Below are positions 36,373 through 45,935 of a stretch of 64,000 nucleotides of DNA, one piece after another (the stretch's first letter is position 1; every line of letters begins with the position of its first letter). The DNA comes from an uncultured Bacteroidota bacterium (GTDB lineage Bacteria > Bacteroidota > Bacteroidia > B-17B0 > Aurantibacillaceae). Where the stretch lies: assembly GCA_903834765.1 (NCBI GenBank), contig CAILKE010000031.1:1-64000 (forward strand). The letters run 5' to 3'. The notes below the pieces were generated by a model that made no database searches, had not been told where the DNA came from, and saw only the letters and a list, made by a program, of their open reading frames with translations. The position numbers and the translations under genes were made by a program.

Positions 36373-37461
36373 TTAAATTTTATTTAAAGATAAATCAATT
36401 TTTAATATTTCTGCTAGATTCGGACGTAATCTGCTTTTATAAACAGATAAACACTCCGGTCCATTTTTTATTTTTCCTTTTCTTAATTCACGTTGCATTT
36501 CAATTGGCATAGCTGCAATTTCCTGACACTTTGGAGTACAACAGCCTTGCATTTTTTCGCCACAGTCATCACATTGTATAAATAACAAATGGCAATCATC
36601 ATTTTTACAATTAACATGTGTGTCGCAAGGTTTGCCGCATTGGTGGCAGTTACTCAAAACATCTTTAGTAATTCGTTCTCCAATACGTTCATCAAACACA
36701 AAATTAATACCTCTGAATTTACTTTCTAATCCTTGTTCTTTCACTTCTTTGGCATATTGTATAATACCGCCTTGTAGGTGATTAACGTCTTTAAAGCCTT
36801 TATGTTTTAAATAGGCACTCGCTTTTTCACAGCGAATACCACCAGTACAATACATAATTACTTTTTTATCTTCTTGTCCTTTTAAATGATCGACTACTAA
36901 AGGTAATTCTTCTCTAAAGGTATCAGCATCCGGGCAAAACGCATTATCAAACCGCCCAACTTCACTCTCGTAATGATTCCTCATATCAACCACAATTGTG
37001 TTAGGGTCTTCAATAGCTTTATTAAAACCCTCTGCATTTAAATAAAATCCTGTATTTGAAGCATCAAAGTTTTCATCATTAATACCATCTGCTACAATTT
37101 TATCTTTGACTTTAATAATTAGTTTGTAAAACGATTTTCCGTTATCGTCAAAAGCTATTTTAAATGGAATATTTGCAAAACGAATATCTTGATATAATTG
37201 ATTAACGAAATCATCCCAATTACTCTTAGGCACGCTCATTTGTGCATTAATTCCTTCTTGAGCAACATATATTCTGCCAAAACAATTCAAGCTTGTCCAA
37301 CTTGTAAATAAACTATCACGAAGTTCTTTAGGATTATCAATTTTTACATATTTGTAAAAAGAGAAAGTAACTCGTTCAATTTTTTCTTGGGCTAAACGAG
37401 TCTTTAATTCGTCTTTGTTAATTCGATTTCTTAATTCTGGCATTTTCATAAATAGATACAA
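36373..37461 (-). CDS. trhO: tRNA uridine(34) hydroxylase (rhodanese-related)
   Basis: The 362-residue protein has the TrhO/YceA layout: an N-terminal acylphosphatase-like domain (SLNCFGRIYVAQEGINAQMS), a rhodanese domain with active-site loop MYCTGGIRCEKAS (catalytic Cys) and a C-terminal Cys-rich part with repeated CxxC pairs (CHQCGKPC, CDDCGEKMQGCC) likely to bind metal. It hydroxylates U34 of certain tRNAs using prephenate-derived chemistry. The ATG at 37461 may be a few codons early; ATGs at 37449 and 37443 are alternatives. Confidence 0.92.
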   Translation of the reverse strand: MYLFMKMPELRNRINKDELKTRLAQEKIERVTFSFYKYVKIDNPKELRDSLFTSWTSLNCFGRIYVAQEGINAQMSVPKSNWDDFVNQLYQDIRFANIPFKIAFDDNGKSFYKLIIKVKDKIVADGINDENFDASNTGFYLNAEGFNKAIEDPNTIVVDMRNHYESEVGRFDNAFCPDADTFREELPLVVDHLKGQEDKKVIMYCTGGIRCEKASAYLKHKGFKDVNHLQGGIIQYAKEVKEQGLESKFRGINFVFDERIGERITKDVLSNCHQCGKPCDTHVNCKNDDCHLLFIQCDDCGEKMQGCCTPKCQEIAAMPIEMQRELRKGKIKNGPECLSVYKSRLRPNLAEILKIDLSLNKI

Positions 37462-37531
37462 TTGCAGGTTATACTATTTTTAATTTGGTAATTTAAAAAA
37501 ACATAGATTTTCAAATTAGCACATTTTTAGT

Positions 37532-37539
37532 TACGTTTG
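37532..37539 (+). promoter_or_regulatory. -7-type promoter element TACGTTTG
   Basis: An exact TAnnTTTG match, 40 bases upstream of the threonine dehydrogenase start. The -33 region (TTTT at 37508) is weak. Confidence 0.5.
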
Positions 37540-37578
37540 CAAAGGTAGTAAAAACTAAAAATATACCTAACTTTTATA

Positions 37579-38520
37579 ATGTATAATAAAGAAGATAAAA
37601 TTTTAATTATTGGTGCTGGCGGACAAATTGGGATTGAATTAGCGCAAGAACTTAGTTTATTATATGGTTCAAGTAATGTGATAGCTGCTGATTTAAATCC
37701 TATTCCAGCATTAGATGTTAATCCGTTTGAAAAGTTAGATGTTTTAGATAAGGATGCTTTATTAAATATAGTAAAAAAACATGGGATATCTCAGGTTTAT
37801 CTTTTAGCTGCCTTATTATCTGCTACTGGCGAGCAAAACCCCATGTTTGCATGGAAATTAAATATGGAAGGATTATTTAATGTTTTAGATTTAGCAAAAG
37901 AAAAACACATTTCAAAAGTATATTGGCCTAGCTCTATTGCCGTTTTTGGCCCTACAACTCCAGGAATAAATACACCTCAATATACTATTATGGAGCCTTC
38001 AACCATTTATGGAATTAGTAAACAGGCAGGAGAACGATGGTGCGAGTGGTATTATCATAAATTCGGAGTTGATGTTAGAAGCTTACGTTATCCTGGATTA
38101 ATTGGTTGGAAATCAGCTCCTGGCGGTGGAACAACAGATTATGCAGTTCATATTTTCCATCAAGCTCTTAAAAATAAAACATATGAATGTTTTTTAACTG
38201 AAAATACAGCTTTGCCCATGATGCATATGGAAGATGCTATTAGAGCTACAATAGAGATTATGCATGCACCCTCGGAACATGTTAAAATCAGAAGTAGTTA
38301 TAATTTAGCAGGAATTAGCTTTACACCTAAGCAAATTGCTACTGAAATAAAAAAGCATATTCCCGATTTTACCATTTCTTACAATCCCGACTTCAGGCAA
38401 GCTATTGCAGATAGTTGGCCAAAAAGCATTAATGAAGATAAAACTAAAGAAGATTGGGGTTGGTTGTCAAAATATGAACTTTCGTCGTTGGTTGAAAATA
38501 TGTTAACAAACTTGGCATAA
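37579..38520 (+). CDS. L-threonine 3-dehydrogenase of the NAD-dependent epimerase (SDR) type
   Basis: The 313-residue extended short-chain dehydrogenase has the Rossmann motif ILIIGAGGQIGIELA (8-22), the active-site motif with YGISKQAGE (YxxxK) and the family-typical stretch DVRSLRYPGLIGWKSAPGGG, TTDYAVHIFHQALKN and LPMMHMEDAIRATIE. This matches the epimerase-like threonine dehydrogenases (human TDH type), which oxidise L-threonine to 2-amino-3-ketobutyrate. It should work with a KBL-type ligase; the acyltransferase at 58644 is annotated as BioF-like and could be related, but is adjacent to bioB. Confidence 0.9.
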   Translation: MYNKEDKILIIGAGGQIGIELAQELSLLYGSSNVIAADLNPIPALDVNPFEKLDVLDKDALLNIVKKHGISQVYLLAALLSATGEQNPMFAWKLNMEGLFNVLDLAKEKHISKVYWPSSIAVFGPTTPGINTPQYTIMEPSTIYGISKQAGERWCEWYYHKFGVDVRSLRYPGLIGWKSAPGGGTTDYAVHIFHQALKNKTYECFLTENTALPMMHMEDAIRATIEIMHAPSEHVKIRSSYNLAGISFTPKQIATEIKKHIPDFTISYNPDFRQAIADSWPKSINEDKTKEDWGWLSKYELSSLVENMLTNLA

Positions 38521-38694
38521 AATATGATATGTAGTTTGTAACTTTTTAATTCTAAATAACGTACAACCTTAAACTCAAATCCAATTTTGATTAATCATCG
38601 TTAAAAATGAATAGTTTGTCTAATTTTATTTTTGATTTACAGTAAAAATACATAATTTAGCAAAAGTATATCAGTTCAATAAATATTAAAGCCT

Positions 38695-39597
38695 ATGAGA
38701 AAAGTATATTTTATCTTGATTTTTTTAGTTTATCAAATGAGTCAAGCTCAATCACAGTCATATGAATTTGGTGGTCCGACAGGTAAAGATACTATCAATT
38801 TAATTGATGCTTTAGGTAAAAAGCAAGGTCAATGGGTTTTAAAAGGAAAGCATAAACCAGGATCTTGTTATGCAGATGAACAAGTGGCTGAAAAAGGTAA
38901 ATATAATGATAACCGAAAAATTGGAAAATGGTTGGAATTTTATTGTAATGGTAACATGAAGAATCAGTTAACATTTCAAAATGGAAGAACTGATGGTTAC
39001 GCCATTATGTATCATGAAAATGGTAAAGTGTCAGAAGAAGGGATTTGGAAAAATAACAGATGGACAGGTCCTTATAAGTTATATTATGAAAATGGACAGC
39101 CACAACATGAATTCAATTTTAATGCAAGTGGAAAAAGAGAAGGTCCAGTAAAATATTTTTATGAAAACGGACAGTTAGCTATCGAAGGAAGTTTTATTAA
39201 TGGTAAAGAAACTGGTGTTATTAAAGAATACCATGAGAATGGAGATATTAAAGCTGAAAAAACTTATAATGACGGCAATGTTGATGTAGCTTCTATTAAA
39301 GAGTTCGAGCCTAAAAAACCAATTGTGAAAATTAAAGAATCACCACTTGATAATGCTCCAAAATTAGTTCTTAAATCAGACGAAAAGCCTAATGGTGTAA
39401 CTTCTAAAGGACCATTGGTTTTAAATGGACAAAACATTACTTATAATAAAAACAAACAAATTACCAAAGATGGTATTTTCGATAATAACCGATTAATGGA
39501 TGGTAAAGCATATATCTATGATGAGAATGGAATCTTACAACGAATTGCTAAATACAAAAATGGAATTTATGTTGGGGACGCTCCAATCGAAAATTAA
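38695..39597 (+). CDS. Secreted MORN/YwqK-type repeat protein
   Basis: The 300-residue protein has a signal peptide (1 to ~19, MSQAQS) and repeated units of ~22 residues with the pattern YYENGQ/EG.W.NN (MYHENGKVSEEGIWKNNRW, YYENGQPQHEFNF, FYENGQLAIEGSF, EYHENGDIKAEKTY). Such MORN-like repeats are often labelled YwqK antitoxin-like, but in Bacteroidota they occur in many secreted proteins and no toxin partner is seen here. The role is unknown; it may be a binding scaffold. It is followed by a clear terminator. Confidence 0.8.
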   Translation: MRKVYFILIFLVYQMSQAQSQSYEFGGPTGKDTINLIDALGKKQGQWVLKGKHKPGSCYADEQVAEKGKYNDNRKIGKWLEFYCNGNMKNQLTFQNGRTDGYAIMYHENGKVSEEGIWKNNRWTGPYKLYYENGQPQHEFNFNASGKREGPVKYFYENGQLAIEGSFINGKETGVIKEYHENGDIKAEKTYNDGNVDVASIKEFEPKKPIVKIKESPLDNAPKLVLKSDEKPNGVTSKGPLVLNGQNITYNKNKQITKDGIFDNNRLMDGKAYIYDENGILQRIAKYKNGIYVGDAPIEN

Positions 39598-39621
39598 TTC
39601 ACATTAATTTCATTTTAAATT

Positions 39622-39650
39622 AAAGACGGTTATGTGCCGTCTTTTTTTAT
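39622..39650 (+). terminator. Intrinsic terminator after the MORN-repeat gene
   Basis: AAAGACGG (39622-39629) pairs with CCGTCTTT (39637-39644) around a 7-base loop, followed by a T tract. It also shows that the upstream in-frame ATG at 39632 is not the cysS start. Confidence 0.85.
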
Positions 39651-39679
39651 TTGCTACATTTAAACTCTTTAATTTAACT

Positions 39680-41143
39680 ATGGAAAAATTATTTATTTAC
39701 AATACATTAAGCAGAACAAAAGAAGAATTTAAAGCTATAAATGCACCTTTTTTGGGAATGTACGTTTGCGGTCCAACCGTATATAGCGATGTTCATTTAG
39801 GGAATTGTAGAACCTTTATGTCATTTGATATTATTTATCGTTACTTAACGCATATTGGCTATAAAGTACGTTATGTCCGTAATATTACTGATGCTGGACA
39901 TTTAGAAAGTGATGGTGATGTTGGTGAAGATAAGATTTCTAAAAAGGCTAAATTAGCTCAGTTAGAACCTATGGAAATAGTGCAAACCTACACGGTTGGT
40001 TTTAGAGATGTAATGAATTTATTTAATGCTCTACCGCCAAGTATTGAGCCTACAGCTACAGGTCATATTATTGAACAGCAAGAAATAGCGAAACAAATTA
40101 TTGCTAATGGCTTGGCTTATGAGCATAATGGAACAGTTTATTTTGATGTAGATAAATATGCTAAATCAAATAATTATACGGTTTTAACTAATCGTAAGTT
40201 GGAAGAATTGCTTGAAAATACAAGGGATTTGGATGGACAAGATGAAAAGCGTAGTCGTTTGGATTTTGCATTATGGATAAAGGCCAAGCCTGAACATTTA
40301 ATGAAATGGCCTAGTCCTTGGGGAGTTGGTTTTCCTGGTTGGCATATTGAATGTTCCGCAATGAGTACTAAATATTTGGGAGAACAATTTGATATACACG
40401 GTGGAGGTATGGATTTACAAGCAACTCACCATACCAATGAAATAGCTCAAAATATAGCTTATTGTGGAAAATCGCCAGCTAACTATTGGTTACATACTAA
40501 TATGCTTACTGTAAATGGACAAAAAATGAGTAAAAGTTTAGGTAATAGTTTTTTACCTATGGAACTTTTTACTGGAAATCATCCCTTATTAAACAAAGGA
40601 TTTACTCCAATGGCAGTTCGCTTTTTTATGATGCAAACACATTATAGAAGTACGTTAGATTTCAGTAATGATGCCTTAGAAGCTGCAGAAAAAGCATTTA
40701 ATAAATTGATGGAAAGTTATAAAACGCTTCAAACGCTGATTGCATCGGGTAGTTCAAGTGAAGATGTAAAGGCAATAGAGCGTTCTTGTTATGATGCGAT
40801 GAATGACGATTTTAATACACCTGTTTTAATCTCAAAATTATTTGATGCTATTCGTTTAATTAATTCGGCTTACGATAAAAAATCAACTGTTACAAAAGAA
40901 GATATTGCACTTTTACAATCAATCTACCAGCATTTTGTATTTGATGTAATGGGCTTGAAAAAAGAAGAAGAAACTGGTAAATCTAATACAGCTTTGGAAC
41001 AAGTAATGAATTTAGTGTTGGATTTAAGAGCAAAGGCAAAAGCGAATAAAGATTTTGCAACATCTGATGAAATTAGAAATAAACTAACTGAGGCTCATAT
41101 ACAGGTAAAGGATGGGAAAGAAGGCGTGACTTGGAGTATTTAG
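39680..41143 (+). CDS. cysS: Cysteinyl-tRNA synthetase
   Basis: The protein is 487 residues from the ATG at 39680 (MEKLFIYNTLSRTKEEF); an earlier ATG at 39632 falls inside the preceding terminator. It has the class I signatures VHLGNCRTF (HIGH) and KMSKSLGNS (KMSKS), the zinc-binding CGPTVY and GWHIECSAMS motifs, and HGGGMDLQATHHTNEIAQ. The C-terminal anticodon-binding domain (~380-487) ends KDGKEGVTWSI. It charges tRNA-Cys in the cytoplasm and is essential. Confidence 0.97.
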   Translation: MEKLFIYNTLSRTKEEFKAINAPFLGMYVCGPTVYSDVHLGNCRTFMSFDIIYRYLTHIGYKVRYVRNITDAGHLESDGDVGEDKISKKAKLAQLEPMEIVQTYTVGFRDVMNLFNALPPSIEPTATGHIIEQQEIAKQIIANGLAYEHNGTVYFDVDKYAKSNNYTVLTNRKLEELLENTRDLDGQDEKRSRLDFALWIKAKPEHLMKWPSPWGVGFPGWHIECSAMSTKYLGEQFDIHGGGMDLQATHHTNEIAQNIAYCGKSPANYWLHTNMLTVNGQKMSKSLGNSFLPMELFTGNHPLLNKGFTPMAVRFFMMQTHYRSTLDFSNDALEAAEKAFNKLMESYKTLQTLIASGSSSEDVKAIERSCYDAMNDDFNTPVLISKLFDAIRLINSAYDKKSTVTKEDIALLQSIYQHFVFDVMGLKKEEETGKSNTALEQVMNLVLDLRAKAKANKDFATSDEIRNKLTEAHIQVKDGKEGVTWSI

Positions 41144-41397
41144 AGCTTCCTCATAAACTCAATATCTTTTTAATCTTTATTTTGCTTAATCAAAAAGAAG
41201 CAAAAAATCAAGCTAAATCGCCAAATCCGTTTTTCTTCGCTCAAAGAACCTTCGCAATACCACCAGAAAAACTAGGATTTCGCACCGATTTAGAAATACC
41301 CACCGCACCACTGCCAACGTATGCGTTATTTTAATTATCCGTGTACTATTCTCAATTAATTTGTATTTTCGTAAGAACGAATATTATATCTCACAAA
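41144..41397. other. Intergenic region with a non-genic, repeat-like reading frame
   Basis: An open frame (41131-41334) would encode a 67-residue peptide ending EIPTAPLPTYALF. It overlaps the end of cysS, lacks any protein feature, and its pattern is reminiscent of intergenic repeats that are often mis-called as genes in this phylum. I treat it as non-coding. The real start of the next gene is at 41398. Confidence 0.5.
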
Positions 41398-42846
41398 ATG
41401 AAATCCATATTTTTCATATTTCTTTTTATCATCACATTTAATTTACTGGCACAACCACCTAGTAAATTTTACACACGTATTGGTGGTAATGGATATGATG
41501 TTGGTTATGATGTGAAACAAACCCTTGATAATGGTTATATTATTACCGGTTCTACAAGTAGCATGGGTGTTGGTAATACAGACATGTATCTGATGAAATT
41601 AGATAGCATGGGTCAAATTAAGTTTCAAAGAACATTTGGAAATGCAAATAATGATATAGGTAAATCGGTTATACAACTCCTAGATTCAAGTTATGTAATT
41701 GTTGGATATACTAATTCTATTGGATTTGGAGGTTATGATATTTTTTTGGTTAAAGCAGATAAATACGGTGATTTAATTTGGCAAAAAACTATTGGAGGTA
41801 CTGATTGGGATTTTGCAAACAGTTTACAACAAACAAGTGATGGTGGTTTTATCATTGCAGGTTCCACATATAGCTATGGGTATGGTAATGCTGATGGTTA
41901 TGTAGTGAAAACAGATGCGAATGGAAATATTACTTGGAGTAAAACATATGGTGGTGCTAATGACGATGAGTTTAAATCGGTTATACAAACAGCGGATGGA
42001 GGCTATGCTTTATGTGGTTATACTAAAAGTTATGGGGATATTAGTGGTGATGCTTGGACTTTTAAATTATTAACTAATGGGGATTCGGCATGGAGTAAAA
42101 ATTATGGTGGGGTTAGGGAGGATTATGCAAACAAAATAATTCAACTTCAAAGTTTAGATTTAGTAATTGCTGGTGGAAACAAAAGTGTATCTACTAATAG
42201 TGTAGCTGAAACAATGTTAGTTATATATGATGTTGTTTCAGGAAGCCAACTTTTTAATTATATAGATCCTGGAACTAATGACGAATATTATAATAGTTTT
42301 TGTGAAGGAGTAAATGGTTATTTAGTAGGTTGTGGAAAAACAAAAAATCCAATATTTGGTTTTCAAGGTTTAGTAGATATTTATAATTCGGGGTTTGGTT
42401 ATCTTAATTTTTTTCCATTTGCAATAGGAAATAACGATGAGTTTTTTTCTATTTGTAGAACTAAAGATAAAGGTTTTGCATTAGTTGGTTTAACGCAAGG
42501 CAATTTCCCTTCATTACAGGATGTTATGTTTTTAAAAACAGATAGTATAGGAAATTATGGGAATAGTATTACATCATTAAAAAACGTCCAATTAAATAAA
42601 CTAGACATATCTATTTTTCCAAATCCGTCATGCGATTTAATAAATGTTAATTTATCGAATGAATTAGATTTAAATAAATCTAATTTTAAAATAATAGATG
42701 TTAATGGAAATCAAGTCTTATCAAATAATATTCGCAATTATCATTCGAGAATTTATATTTCTGATTTATCAGCTGGATTATATTTTTTTCAGTTTTATAA
42801 TGAAATTGAGTTACTTAAAACATTTAAAATTTCTATTATAAAATAA
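41398..42846 (+). CDS. Secreted repeat protein with T9SS sorting domain
   Basis: From the ATG at 41398 the protein has 482 residues: a signal peptide (MKSIFFIFLFIITFNLLAQ), then six or more repeats of ~47 residues with the pattern GG.GYD.GYDV.QT.DNGYII.GSTSS.G.G..D (for example QTSDGGFIIAGSTYSYGYG and QTADGGYALCGYTKSYGD), which likely fold as a beta-propeller. It ends in a T9SS sorting domain (ISIFPNPSCDLINVNL, ending LKTFKISIIK). Exported to the surface; function unknown. Only 5 bases separate it from the glycosyltransferase gene. Confidence 0.85.
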   Translation: MKSIFFIFLFIITFNLLAQPPSKFYTRIGGNGYDVGYDVKQTLDNGYIITGSTSSMGVGNTDMYLMKLDSMGQIKFQRTFGNANNDIGKSVIQLLDSSYVIVGYTNSIGFGGYDIFLVKADKYGDLIWQKTIGGTDWDFANSLQQTSDGGFIIAGSTYSYGYGNADGYVVKTDANGNITWSKTYGGANDDEFKSVIQTADGGYALCGYTKSYGDISGDAWTFKLLTNGDSAWSKNYGGVREDYANKIIQLQSLDLVIAGGNKSVSTNSVAETMLVIYDVVSGSQLFNYIDPGTNDEYYNSFCEGVNGYLVGCGKTKNPIFGFQGLVDIYNSGFGYLNFFPFAIGNNDEFFSICRTKDKGFALVGLTQGNFPSLQDVMFLKTDSIGNYGNSITSLKNVQLNKLDISIFPNPSCDLINVNLSNELDLNKSNFKIIDVNGNQVLSNNIRNYHSRIYISDLSAGLYFFQFYNEIELLKTFKISIIK

Positions 42847-42851
42847 ACGAG

Positions 42852-44291
42852 ATGTTTAATAGTTTATTTTTTAATAATACACAAAAAACCACTAATCGTT
42901 TATGGATTTATTTTGCGATTGTCTTTTTTGTAAATTTTATTTTGAAGATTTCTTATTTAAGCTTTTCTTCATTTTGGTATGACGAAATAATAAGTGTTCA
43001 GTCTGCATCGCTAGATTTTGGTCATATAAAACATGTATCTGAATGGGATAATAATCCACCATTTTATTTTTATTGCTTAAGTGTTTGGATAAAGCTATTT
43101 AATGATTCTGAATATACAGTTAGGTTGTTAAGTGTGATTTTTAGTTCATTAGCAGCTGCAACATTATTTTTATTAGCTAATAAATATTTTAATCAAATAA
43201 CGGCTATCCTCGTATCATTTATTTTTCTTTCAAATAATGTGTTGTTTTATTATTCACATGAGGCTAGAGCTTATTCTTTAGTATTATTTCTTGCAATTCT
43301 ATCAACTTGGATTTATTTTAAATTTAAAGAAAAGCCTACTATTCAAATTGTTTTAATATTAGGTTTAATTAACTTTTTATTAATATATACCCATTATATC
43401 TCTGGTTTAATACTCGTATTTCAAACATTATTAATGTTATGTTTTTTCGACAGAAAACAAAAAAAATATTTCTTATTTAGTTTATTAATAGTTCTATTAT
43501 TAACAGCAATTCGTTTCACAAAAAAACAATTTTTTTTAATCATTGATTTTAACAAACCCACAAGTGCTTTTTGGGTTAAAAAATCGGATATAAGCTATTT
43601 AAAAGAAGTAATATCAATGTTTCTATTTAATGAATATATTTCTATTTTATTTTTAGGTATTATTATCATTGTTTTCGTTTCTTTAATTTTTAGAAGGCAT
43701 ATAAGAACCCAATTTATCATTATATATAGTTTTTGTGTTGGATTAGGCTCCATACTTATTTTATTTTGTTTAGGTAAATTTACCCCAATTTTTTTAGATA
43801 GATATCTCATTTTCACTTTACCATTTTTATATATTCTTATTGCTTATGGATTATCATTTATAAAGTACAAATACATTTCGTTATCACTTGTGGGCTTGTT
43901 TTTTATTTATTCTGTTTTTAAAATAGATTATAAAACAAATAAAGGAATGGATTATAGATCAGTTGTTAAATTTATAAATTCGATAAAAGATAAGAACGAT
44001 TTAATCATTGTTAAGACAAAAGACATAAAGCCTTTATATTCTTACTACTATGATTCTGAATTTTTTAGTAAACAAAAGAAAGATTTGTCTCAAGACGATC
44101 ATATTATTTTTTGTAGTACTTGGCAAGATGTAGCTTTGGATATTAAAAATTTTAAAAGGATAATTGTTGTGGATTCTTATCAAGAATATAATTCAAATGA
44201 AAAAGATTTTGTGTTAAAGTTATCAGAACAAAAACAAAAATACTTTACAACAGAGTATTTTAAGGGAGTTAAAATCGCATTTTATAAATAG
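42852..44291 (+). CDS. GT39-like membrane glycosyltransferase
   Basis: The 479-residue integral membrane protein has about 10-12 hydrophobic helices. Near the N-terminus is SFWYDEIISVQSA with the acidic D-E motif in the first periplasmic loop, as in ArnT/PMT-like (GT-C fold, PMT_2/DUF2723) glycosyltransferases that use polyprenyl-linked sugars. The end is a small soluble part. It could modify surface polysaccharide or proteins. The adjacent T9SS gene (5-base gap) suggests but does not prove a link with surface protein glycosylation. Confidence 0.85.
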   Translation: MFNSLFFNNTQKTTNRLWIYFAIVFFVNFILKISYLSFSSFWYDEIISVQSASLDFGHIKHVSEWDNNPPFYFYCLSVWIKLFNDSEYTVRLLSVIFSSLAAATLFLLANKYFNQITAILVSFIFLSNNVLFYYSHEARAYSLVLFLAILSTWIYFKFKEKPTIQIVLILGLINFLLIYTHYISGLILVFQTLLMLCFFDRKQKKYFLFSLLIVLLLTAIRFTKKQFFLIIDFNKPTSAFWVKKSDISYLKEVISMFLFNEYISILFLGIIIIVFVSLIFRRHIRTQFIIIYSFCVGLGSILILFCLGKFTPIFLDRYLIFTLPFLYILIAYGLSFIKYKYISLSLVGLFFIYSVFKIDYKTNKGMDYRSVVKFINSIKDKNDLIIVKTKDIKPLYSYYYDSEFFSKQKKDLSQDDHIIFCSTWQDVALDIKNFKRIIVVDSYQEYNSNEKDFVLKLSEQKQKYFTTEYFKGVKIAFYK

Positions 44292-44376
44292 CTATTAGTT
44301 CTATTAAACATAATCAACTATCAATCGGATTTTAAAATATATTAATTATAGGCTTACAGCTTTTACGGAGCATGAT

Positions 44377-45099
44377 TTGCATTCGCCATTTGTATATAAT
44401 TTTTATGTGCAATTGGTAAAGAATGAAAACCCTTTTGGTGATTTTGAAGAATTAACGAAACTAAGGAAACAATTAAGTGTTAATTTGGAAATGATTGCTG
44501 TTAGTGATTTTGGAGCTGGGTCTAAAAAATTACATTCAACCAATAGAAGTATCAAACAAATTGTAAAGTATGGCATTGCACCTCAAAAACAAGCGGAATT
44601 TTTATACCGTTTCATTAATTTTTTGAATCCGAACACTGTAATTGAATTAGGCACATCTGTTGGTTTAACCAGTTTGTATTTAGCTAAGGCTGCTCCAAAG
44701 GCAACGATTTATACTATAGAAGGCTGTGAAAATTTAACAGCATTTTCAAATGAATTAATTAAAACACATCATGTAAAAAATATTGTTTCAATTACAGGAA
44801 ATTTTAATGATACGCTTCCTAAATTATTAAACTCGCTAACAACGGTTGATGTATTCTACATCGACGGAAACCATTCGTATGAGCCAACGATGAGGTATTT
44901 TGAATTGGCATTGCAAAAAAAGAATGAACAATCTGTTTTTATATTTGATGATATAAACTGGAGTAAAAGTATGCAACAAGCGTGGCGAGAAATATGCACA
45001 CATCCAGAAGTTACCTTAAGTTTAGATTTTTTCTTTTTTGGTATAATCTTCTTCCGAAAAGAACATAAACAAAAAGAGCATTTTATTTTAAAATTTTAA
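44377..45099 (+). CDS. Class I SAM-dependent methyltransferase; start codon unclear
   Basis: The protein contains a Rossmann-type methyltransferase core: NTVIELGTSVGLTSLYLAKA (motif I), IYTIEGCEN, FNDTLPKLL and DVFYIDGNHSYEPTMRYFE. The annotated TTG at 44377 gives 240 residues. The open frame runs back to 44314 and reads INRILKYINYRLTAFTEHDL just before HSPFVYN, which looks like the normal N-terminus of this family, yet it contains no ATG, GTG or TTG before the TTG at 44377. An ATC/ATT start near 44320-44329, a lost ATG or a sequence error are possible. The substrate is unknown. Confidence 0.82.
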   Translation: MHSPFVYNFYVQLVKNENPFGDFEELTKLRKQLSVNLEMIAVSDFGAGSKKLHSTNRSIKQIVKYGIAPQKQAEFLYRFINFLNPNTVIELGTSVGLTSLYLAKAAPKATIYTIEGCENLTAFSNELIKTHHVKNIVSITGNFNDTLPKLLNSLTTVDVFYIDGNHSYEPTMRYFELALQKKNEQSVFIFDDINWSKSMQQAWREICTHPEVTLSLDFFFFGIIFFRKEHKQKEHFILKF

Positions 45100-45911
45100 A
45101 ATATCAAAAAGCCTACTTTTAAGAAGGCATTGATGCGGTTAAGTCCTCTAATCCTTGCTCCTGCAGTATTTTCTATATAAGTATTATTTACGTAATTTAT
45201 ATTTTTACTGGATTGAGCTAAATCATACAATAAGCCTGGGACAGATAATACCTGCATATTAATACCGTAATCTAATGTAATTCTATTAGCTATAATTCGA
45301 GTACGACCCCATCCGAATAAGATATTAAATCCAACAAAAGACTGATTTAAAGAACCGTAATTAGAAACTGGTGCAATTGTTTGATTGGTATTATAATCTG
45401 TAGCTTTCTGAAACATGACATTAGGATCGTAAGTTGTATTGTATAAATTCAATACCGGACCAAAAACAATATATCTACCCCAGGGAGCTACATAACGTTT
45501 TCCATATAATTTTCCATATAAGCATAAAGATTGCCCGTTTATTTTGTAATAACCTTGAATATCTTCAGATAAGTTATAAGAATTATTATTATTAACAGAG
45601 TATGCATTTATAGCATTATCATAATTTGTTCTATAAAATTTACCTGAAAAGCCGAGCATAAAACGAGTATTAATAGCAAATTCTATATAGGCTTCATGTG
45701 TATAATTAAAAGCAGGCGAACCAGTTTCAGCGCTACCAGGGTTAGTTTTTTTGTGCCCTATTATAGTTTCGTTTTGTGCATTTGGATTTGAAAATGCAGG
45801 ACTAAAATGTGCGCCATAACCTAAAACAAAGCGTTTTCCTAAATGTCCTGGTGCTTGCGCAAAAGCAAGAGAAAATGAGGCTGTAAAAATTAATTGAATT
45901 AAGAATTTCAT
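45096..45911 (-). CDS. Predicted outer-membrane protein of unknown function
   Basis: I do not recognise a named family. The 271-residue protein has a signal peptide (1 to ~18, SLAFAQA) and many amphipathic beta-strand-like segments (FVLGYGAHFSPAF, HEAYIEFAINTRFMLGFSGK, SFVGFNILFGWGRTRIIANR) ending in FLKVGFLIF, an aromatic C-terminus typical of outer-membrane barrels. It converges with the methyltransferase gene and overlaps it by 4 bases. A perfect TCCCGATAGCTATCGGGA palindrome lies upstream (45936). Confidence 0.7.
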   Translation of the reverse strand: MKFLIQLIFTASFSLAFAQAPGHLGKRFVLGYGAHFSPAFSNPNAQNETIIGHKKTNPGSAETGSPAFNYTHEAYIEFAINTRFMLGFSGKFYRTNYDNAINAYSVNNNNSYNLSEDIQGYYKINGQSLCLYGKLYGKRYVAPWGRYIVFGPVLNLYNTTYDPNVMFQKATDYNTNQTIAPVSNYGSLNQSFVGFNILFGWGRTRIIANRITLDYGINMQVLSVPGLLYDLAQSSKNINYVNNTYIENTAGARIRGLNRINAFLKVGFLIF

Positions 45912-45935
45912 ATATAGCTTGTTAAGTTATGGTTA

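Noticed and set aside
38695-39597. Calling the MORN-repeat protein an antitoxin (YwqK-like)
   Set aside because: It has a signal peptide and no toxin neighbour; the label reflects repeat similarity only.
41131-41334. 67-residue open frame after cysS
   Set aside because: It overlaps the cysS end, shows no domain or signal peptide, and looks like translated intergenic repeat sequence.
45111-45128. Short hairpin GCCT...AGGC at the 3' end of the barrel protein gene as a terminator
   Set aside because: The stem is only four to a few base pairs with interruptions and lies inside coding sequence; chance is likely.
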